NCBI GenBank assembly: GCA_028564925.1
Contig: CM053026.1
Location: 602,147,339-602,211,338, forward strand
Source: Lithobates sylvaticus
Lineage: Eukaryota > Chordata > Amphibia > Anura > Ranidae
Length of the DNA stretch: 64,000 nucleotides
Direction of reading: 5' to 3'
The first letter of the stretch is position 1. Each line of letters begins with the position of its first letter. Under the pieces are notes generated by a model. It ran no database searches. It was not told where the DNA came from and saw only the letters and a list, made by a program, of their open reading frames with translations. The translations under genes were made by a program, and so were the position numbers. Below are positions 57,809 through 64,000 of this stretch, one piece after another.

Positions 57809-58276
57809 TTAAAGTGGGGTTGCAACCAAAAAACAAAAAGGGGCTTAAAAATCATAAAAAAAATAAAAAAAAAATAATTGGAAAAAAAAAAAATTTTTTT
57901 ACTCACCTCTAAATGCCTGTTGCTAGGGGGTCCCTCGAAGTCTGCCACCTTCATTGCCCGGGCTAAAAGTCACTTCCTGTAGGCAACGCACAGTCATCTG
58001 GGACATGTCATGTGTCCCAGATGAGTGAGCGTCGAATCACGGCGCACGGCGCCGCTCGCGCATGCGCAGTGGGTGCCCGGCTGTGAAGCCCAGCCGGGTT
58101 CCCACATTAAGAATGCCGGCGTCGTGAGCGGAGCGGGGAACGAGGGGGGGGGTCTCGTTCCCCCGCATCGCTGGACCCCGGGACAGGTAAGTGTCCGATT
58201 ATTAAAAGTCAGCAGCTGCAGTATTTGTAGCTGCTGACTTTTAATTTTTTTTTTTTTGCCCGGCCCTCCTCTTTAA
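57809..58276 (+). mobile_element. T2/Kolobok-like MITE, AGTCAGCAGCT hairpin family, full copy
   Basis: Ends TTAAAGTGGGGTTGCAACC and GGCCCTCCTCTTTAA with TTAA at both sides. It carries CAG|GTAAGT at 58184-58192 and the hairpin AAAAGTCAGCAGCTGCA/TGTAGCTGCTGACTTTT at 58204-58244. Confidence 0.75.
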
Positions 58277-58650
58277 TGCATATAAAACTCTCTAGGTCAA
58301 AGGATGCTGGTGTGCCAGCATGTAAATGTAAGGGGTGTCTGTTTGAAGGCTGTTTGAAGGCTTCCTCAAAGTTCCCATGGTTTAGTAAAGGGTAGTGGTT
58401 CTCTTGTGACAGGAAGGGTAACATTAAGAATCCAGTCTTTCCTTGTTACCAGTAAGAGCATGAATAAACATAGACATCTTATGAATAGGAAACAGCAATT
58501 AGCAGTGCTTCTCATTTAAAAGTTATAGCCCTAATCCCACCAGTGGTAATTCACAGGAGGAACTGGAGGCCCTGGTCAAACTTCATGTCAGTGAGAAACA
58601 ACAGCCATAACACTGATTGCACAGTCACCTGAGTATCTCACAGGTAAAAT
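58277..58650. other. unique DNA
   Basis: Nothing recognised. Confidence 0.4.
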
Positions 58651-58980
58651 TAATGCCGCGTACACACGTGCGGACTTTTTGCCGGCGGACTTAGTCCAGC
58701 GGACAATCCCGCCGGACTTTCCAGCTGGGTCCGCTGGACTTTCCGAGCGTGTGGACTTGCCCACACACACACGGACTTCTCCGGCGGATAATCCGCCGGC
58801 CAAAAGTCCGCGGGACTTTTGAAAATGAACGGACTTGCCCACACACGGAGCAGTCCGTTCATTTCGAACGTAACTTCAGGTACGTAGCTAGCGTAGGCAG
58901 TAAATGCCGGCGCGCTAGCTCCGTCACCTGTCATGGATTTAAAGGGAATCCCAGCATCCTCCGGGACTGTGACAACACAA

Positions 58981-59040
58981 GGGGGCGGGGTCACCATGTG
59001 ACATGAGCATGTGACCCTGTCCCCCATGTCCCTATATAAG
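58981..59040 (+). promoter_or_regulatory. GC box, hairpin and TATA box
   Basis: GGGGGCGGGG at 58981-58990, a GGGTCAC...GTGACCC hairpin (58988-59017) and CTATATAAG at 59032-59040. The spacing is typical of an RNA polymerase II promoter reading rightward. Confidence 0.55.
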
Positions 59041-59089
59041 TCCCAGCGCAGAGCGGCACAGGCATTCCGGGCAGAGACGGCGACGGGTC

Positions 59090-59260
59090 AACATCGGAAG
59101 AAGAAGAAGAACAAGAAGGACAAGAAGAAGAAGAAGAAGAAGAAGGCGGCGCCGGCGGCGCGGAAGACGACGACCGCCGCAAGAACAGAAGAGACCCCCG
59201 GAAGACCCCGAAGGCGGATTGAGACCCCCAGACGACGGCGGCGACGACGAAGAAGGTAGC
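59090..59260 (+). repeat. purine-rich GAAGAA tract
   Basis: A run of AAGAAGAAGAACAAGAAG-type triplets, then GGCGGCGCCGGCGGCG and Arg/Lys-type codons. An open frame (59011-59259) would give a Lys/Arg-rich peptide, but it begins at GTG upstream of the TATA box and has no downstream ATG, so translation is doubtful. Confidence 0.7.
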
Positions 59261-59353
59261 CGGACTTCCCCCGCTCGGTAAAAGAGCTAGGTAAATGGCG
59301 GGGGAGTCCGGCGAGAAGACCCCCAAGACGGAAGAAGACCCCCGGAGCAGTGC

Positions 59354-59390
59354 AATAAAATATTTTTTCAAAAGTGTGTGTGTTTTTTTG
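59354..59390 (+). terminator. polyadenylation-like site
   Basis: AATAAA at 59354-59359 followed after ~15 bases by GTGTGTGTGTTTTTTT, the usual GU/U-rich downstream element. Confidence 0.55.
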
Positions 59391-59880
59391 TACTTTACAT
59401 TTTACACCTTAGGTGAATGGGTAGGGGTACATCGTACCCCATACTCATTCACATAGGGTGGGGGGCCCAGATTCCGTAAAGGGGGCTCCCAGATTCCGAT
59501 ACTCACCCCATACTCATTCACATAGGGTGGGGGGCCCAGATTCAGTAAAGGGGGCTCCCAGATTCCGATAAGCCCCCGCCCGCAGACCCCGACAACCAAC
59601 GGCCAGGGTTGTCGGGAAGAGGCCCTTGTCCTCATCAACATGGGGACAAGGTGCTTTGGGGTGGGGGGGCCGCACGGCCCCCCTTTCCCCAGGGCACCCC
59701 CCATGTTGAGGGCACGCGGCCTGGTACGGCTCAGGAGGGGGGGGGGCGCTCGTTCGTCCCCACCCCTTTCCTGGCCTGCCAGGCTGCGTGCTCGGATGAG
59801 GGTCTGACATGGATTTGGGGGGAACCCCCACGCCGTTTTTTTCGGCGTGGGGAGTCCCTTTAAATCCATGCCAGGTCACG
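59360..59880 (+). repeat. hairpin-rich core module, copy B
   Basis: Hairpins correspond to copy A: 59410-59452 (GTGAATGGGTAGGGGTAC with GTACCCCATACTCATTCAC); 59588-59616 (CCCGACAACC with GGTTGTCGGG); 59636-59708 (CAACATGGGG with CCCCATGTTG); and a tip GCCG/CGGC at 59832-59846. A ~60-bp direct duplication (CCCATACTCATTCACATAGG) lies near the start. Confidence 0.8.
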
Positions 59881-60197
59881 GAGCTAGCGCGGCGGCATTT
59901 ACTGCCTACGATAGCTACGTAACCTGAAGTCACGTGCTTAATGAACGGACTTGCCGATGAGTGGCAAGTCCGTTCATTTCAAAAGTCCCGCGGACTTGCC
60001 TACTAACGGCGGGATTGTCCGCCGGACTGCCAAGTCCAGCGGATAATTTTAAAACCAAACTTAAAACTTTGGCGCCAAAAAGTCCGCCGGACTTTGGCGC
60101 CAAAAAGTCCGCCGGCGCCCACACACGAGGGGATTATCCGCTGGACTTCGGTCCAGCGGATAATCCCGCGGGATAGTCCCTTCGTGTGTACGCGGCA

Positions 60198-60824
60198 TTA
60201 GACAGACTGGCTTTCCTAGATGAAGCTAAAGTTGGATGGTATAACCTCAGGAAACTTTTGGGCTAGCGGATTAGTCTAATTTGATAACCAAAGCCCATAA
60301 TCCTACACATTCCAGTCTGTATACTGGTTCATCATAATTTCTGCAGTGCATAGATATACTGACGTTTGCAGAAAAAGGTGATATATCTATGTATAATTAT
60401 CAGCACTCCTTGCATACATTTCACAGTTAAAGCTTTCAAGCTTCCTAGTCATTTAGCAAGAACTAACAATGTACTGCCTGGGCTGTAATGGCTCTGGGGC
60501 CTGAAGCAGTTGCCTCACTCTTAAGAGAGTGTTCACTCCATGCTGCACTTCAACGCATGTATTTTTCATACTTGGAGACGCATTGTGTTTGGCAGTCCAT
60601 TCAAAATAAGTAAATATATTGCAGGCTGCATCTCATTTGTAGCACAGCTGTGTTGTGGGGGTGTGTTGGGGTGACTTTGAAAATCAGTATTAGTATTATT
60701 TAGTGTGCATTACTGCACCACAATGGTATGAATAGGCCTTAAAGTAGATGTAGAAAATGGGTTTGGTGTTCCCTCTAAATGTGCATTCAAGTGTTGTAGA
60801 CCAACCCACATCCCTATTATAATA
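60198..60824. other. unique DNA
   Basis: TTAAAGTAGATGTA at 60739 resembles a T2-like MITE end; the same motif occurs at 62214. Confidence 0.4.
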
Positions 60825-62213
60825 GAAAAGAGTCACTCCAATAGGAGAGTTTGTACCTTGGTGGGATTTTTAAATGGGGTTGTCAACACTTAATAAAGAA
60901 ATAGTGGAATTTTTTTTTTTCCAATAATGGGTATTTAATAAAAAATAGTTATACAATTATACATTAAAATCAATCTATGTAGCACATTAAATAATCATAC
61001 ATGTAGGACATTGCTAGAACCAACTCTACTGATAATATTTATAACAATAGAAGTAACCCGACGTTTCGGTGTGGTTTGTAGTTAACCTCTTCTTCAGGGG
61101 TAATTTTTTGTTGGTTTTATCAAAGGTCAGCTCTGTAATAAGAAAGCCGAACACACAAAGGAAAAAGGAAGGAAACACAGAACAAACAAAAACAGAAAAA
61201 GTGCCATAAGTATATATGCAATATTGATTAAACAAATTTACACAGATCAATATGCATAAGTTCAAGAGTTACAGATCATTACATTTTGACATACTGACCT
61301 GATGTAAGATCAAAAAAATATGCTTTGTTCAAATATTGTACAGCATCCAGAGGGATAGGGTCGGTCAACCACAGCTCAGTGTATACCCTATAATAACCTA
61401 CATGTGGGAGAGAAGGAGTTGGGGATATCCCACTAAGGGCGTAAGTGTGGGGATCAACTGGAAAACAGGAAAAAGGTTCCTGCTTCTAGTCATAGTTTGT
61501 CCCCATTTAAGCAAATATCCAATTTTGGAGCAAAGCTTCACAGAGGGCACCCTCTCAGGACACGTCACTGCTGAGTAATAAGATGTAGCCAGCTGAGGGG
61601 ACAATTGGTTGTGCTCCCTCTCCAGATCACATTAGTCCTATTCTGGTTTGAATGTGATCACAGGTGCAGATCTATTCAGGAGCTTTCAACATGGGCCATT
61701 CTGTCAGCAGTATAGAGAGGTCTATCAATATAAACCACTCCTGTACTGTAGCGCTGAGAGATGTGGCCTGATTCTACCATGTGTATTGCACTCCTGCGAT
61801 CAGCTGCAAGCAATATTGCATATATACTTATGGCACTTTTTCTGTTTTTGTTTGTTATGTGTTTCCTTCCTTTTTCCTTTGTGTGTTCGACTTTCCTATT
61901 ACAGAGCGGACCTTTGATAAAACCAACAAAAAATTACCCCTGAAGAAGAGGTTAACTACAAACCACACCTTGAAACGTCGGGTTACTTCTATTGTTATAC
62001 ATATTATCAGTAGAGTTGGTTCTAGCAATGTCCTACATGTATGATTATTTAATGTGCTACATAGATTGATTTTAATGTATAATTGTATAACTATTTTTGA
62101 ATAAATACCCATTATTGGAATTTTTATTTTTTCCACTATTTCTTTATTAAGTGTTGACAACCCCATTTAAAAATCCCACCGAGGTACAAACTCTCCTATT
62201 GGAGTGACTTTTC
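60825..62213. repeat. 1.39-kb palindrome with ~400-bp arms
   Basis: Arms 60825-61226 and 61811-62213 are nearly identical reverse complements over their whole length. A 584-bp loop lies between. Each arm contains a hammerhead-like core. No coding frame is credible. The high similarity suggests a recent inverted duplication or continuing correction between arms. Confidence 0.9.
61940..61976 (+). ncRNA. hammerhead-like core in the right arm (mirrored at 61097-61063)
   Basis: CTGAAGA (CUGANGA with N=A) then a 25-nt stem-loop with GAGGT/ACCTT pairing and GAAAC. The left arm has CTGAAGA...CACACCGAAACG on the minus strand. An extra A before stem II makes activity uncertain. Confidence 0.35.
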
Positions 62214-62941
62214 TTAAAGTAGATGTAAACCCACTCACTAAAATCGCATATAAGCTTTACCATGATAATGTAATTTTAGGTACACCTAGCCAGCCTCCTA
62301 TCACCCTGCCTATTCTCACCATCAAACTGCAGATTCTTTAAAAACAGATAAACAGAAAAGTATGCATCTAACACACAAATAACAACAAAAGGGACAGTTA
62401 CCGCTTAGCTCACATATGCTATCAACTACCAAACAGGCAACGAATAGTATATACACCAGGTTAAGTGATAATATTAAAACAGAGGGATACACATTGCAAA
62501 AAACAAGTCCAATGGTAACAATTACTAAAAATGCCAGGGAAAGTAATAATACAAACCTATAAATGTACATACTGTATGTTACCCCCCCTCCCCACAATAA
62601 ACCCATACCCCCAGGCACAACTTGCCCCTGCATAAACATGTCCCCCTGGCAACAAACAGCAATAAACCCCCCAAGCAATAAACATACCCCAATATACATA
62701 CCTCCCCTCAGCATAAACACAGATCTTAGCAACATACATCCTCCCTTCCAGGCAGAACTTTCCCTCAGCATAACCCAACCCAAGAATTTCAGGTATTGAT
62801 ATTTTTATGTAGTTACATTGGTCCAGCTGCCAGCAAGGTAACTAAGCATTTACTATACCTCTGTTGGAAGCTTGATATCAGTGTAATAGGCCCCCGTTAC
62901 TCCAGATATCAGTGAACACAAGAGGCTGGTCGCTTGGCACA
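62214..62941. other. MITE end plus degenerate A/C-rich repeat
   Basis: TTAAAGTAGATGTAAACCC at 62214 is a T2-like end without a partner. 62590-62730 repeats GCAATAAACMYACCCC-type units irregularly. Confidence 0.45.
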
Positions 62942-64000
62942 CATTTTTTTTTTGAATCAAAAAGGTTTTTATTGAACATTTTGCTTATCACAACAGTTTC
63001 CTTTGTACAAAAACAGGGGATTCTGTTCTTTTTACTCCCCAATAAACATATGTATTACAAATATATCCATTGCCCCATTAGCTCTATTGTACATCTACAG
63101 TCATGCGACAAAATCCATTGCAACAGTCTGTGGGACTCAGGCCGGGTGTGTCTAGCCAGAACCTGCCTGGGCTGCCCCTGTCACCCAAGTAGTATTAGCT
63201 TTCTAGCTTGGAACAATGCTCTAGCCATTCATCCATGGGGATCGTTGTCTGGGTGTGTTTACCACTATTTTGGACATCTCCACAGTAAGTGTATAAGGTC
63301 TGTCTCCTGCAGCGACCGCAAAGTGCTGTAGTTTACCCATTTTAAAGCTGCCCTCATTGTGAACTTTCTGTGCTACATTAAGCGAGGATATGGTTACCGC
63401 TGGTCTGGCCCAGGTCTCTTTCCCACATGCCTTCTGCTCTATTTGGGAATGTACGTAAGTGCTTTGTTAACAACATCTGGTAGCATTGGGAGATTGGCAT
63501 TACCCGGAACACCGGAGTGGGAGACACATTGATTTACCATTTTCAAATATGTGAGACAGCAGAGATATCCCCCACGCCCTCCACCTGAACTTGACCAACT
63601 CCACGTAGGACTTGTTGTCCCAAATTGGGCTGTATTCCGTGAATCCCTGCACTCCCTGAAACTGCCTACTCTTGTTCCATTGCATTTTCTCAGTGCATGC
63701 TAAGTCTTCTTTATTCTAGGGGGTTAGTGTGCACAATAGCCTTCTGAAGAGACGTGTATCCTATCCTAAATATCTTTCATTTCACTGGTCCCTGTTTTTT
63801 TGTATTCCATACCTTTTGTACTCTGTTTGATTGGACCCCAGTAGCCATCAGCATTAAGTTGAGCCGATGACCGGACAATATAGAGATGTATATCATACTC
63901 TCCACCTTGTTTAATCAGAGAATGCTTTGTATTAATTTAGAAAATTCAGATCTTTAGGGCCTATGCCTAGGAGCTGACTTTGAAGTTAGTGGCGATCGCT
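62942..64000 (-). mobile_element. 3' end of an L1/Tx1-like LINE, running off the window
   Basis: Read on the minus strand it ends with CAATAAAAACCTTTTTGATT followed by a short A run (62942-62950 as T on the plus strand), that is, a polyadenylation signal and tail. Upstream lies an ORF2-type fragment (63500-63685). The segment right of it, to the window edge, is probably more of the same element. Confidence 0.6.
63500..63685 (-). pseudogene. C-terminal fragment of L1/Tx1-type ORF2
   Basis: The peptide contains SPIWDNKSYVELVKF and WRAWGISLLSHIFENGK. These match the pattern PIW-N...W...GI--L-HIF-NG found near the C-terminus of L1/Tx1 ORF2 proteins, after the reverse transcriptase. Only ~60 codons are open; the rest is decayed. 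Confidence 0.6.

Larger units (their letters stand above)
58654..60197. mobile_element. long foldback element (1,544 bp) with CCGCGTACACACG ends
   Basis: Ends TGCCGCGTACACACG and CGTGTGTACGCGGCA match those of 14734-15158. The arms are long: blocks such as GGAATAAT-type TCCGCCGG palindromes, AACTTCAGGTACGTAGCTA (58867) with its complement at ~59915, and CATGGATTTAAAGGGAATCCC (58934) with its complement at ~59860. Flanking triplets are TAA and TTA, so a target duplication is not exact. Between the arms lie a promoter-like segment, a purine-rich tract, a polyadenylation-like site and core module copy B. Confidence 0.8.

Noticed and set aside
59011-59259. Lys/Arg-rich protein of 82 aa
   Set aside because: Starts at GTG before the TATA box, has no ATG inside the predicted transcript, and its composition follows GAAGAA repeats.
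63120-63340. Part of a 139-codon plus-strand frame (62912-63331) as a gene
   Set aside because: It begins in the T run at the LINE 3' end and runs antisense to the L1/Tx1-like element.

Overview
The window looks like repeat-rich vertebrate nuclear DNA, most probably from a true frog (Ranidae or a close relative). That assignment is inferred from the mix of mobile elements: Tc1-like elements, a ZBED/hAT element, CR1-like and L1/Tx1-like LINE pieces, and many TTAA-flanked MITEs of the T2/Kolobok type known from Xenopus. I cannot confirm the species without a search. I found no convincing host exon, tRNA or rRNA. The window reads as intergenic or intronic sequence, with long AT-rich stretches carrying insertions of several ages.

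Layout. 1-4.8 kb: a TTAA-flanked repeat (882-1764), a 1.37-kb hAT MITE with a perfect 8-bp target duplication (2183-3550) and two related T2-like MITEs. 4.86-6.48 kb: a nearly intact Tc1 transposon with 214-bp terminal repeats and one frameshift in its transposase. 6.5-18.3 kb: AT-rich DNA with palindromic repeats, MITEs and a degenerate hAT-derived composite. 18.3-20.5 kb: a TTAA element with a 21-bp minisatellite and a run of seven hairpins, next to a repeat with a hammerhead-ribozyme-like core. 21.6-30.7 kb: the centrepiece, a complete 9,078-bp hAT transposon with an intact 1075-aa transposase, a CCAAT/TATA promoter embedded in hairpins, about 3 kb of 65-bp tandem repeats upstream of the ATG, and two 147-bp-period arrays downstream. 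31-41.7 kb: a possible fossil solo LTR, a Tc1-derived MITE, another TTAA repeat, three T2-like MITEs sharing their TTAA boundaries, and unique DNA. 41.7-54.2 kb: foldback MITEs, a palindrome with 14-bp direct repeats, a 47-nt C tract, further MITEs and unique DNA. 54.2-64 kb: a CR1-like LINE tail, a Tc1 fragment, an assembly gap (56600-57093), a 1.54-kb foldback element carrying a small transcription-unit-like core, a 1.4-kb palindrome and the 3' end of an L1/Tx1-like LINE.

The most unusual theme is structure. Several unrelated elements carry chains of GC-rich hairpins, and where copies can be compared the stems change in both arms together. One core of at least three such hairpins sits inside two elements with completely different ends: a hAT MITE and a TWA-flanked foldback element. 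Either the core moved between transposon families or several families captured it. Selection on RNA or DNA structure, and arm-to-arm correction of palindromes, could both explain the paired changes; the sequence alone does not decide.
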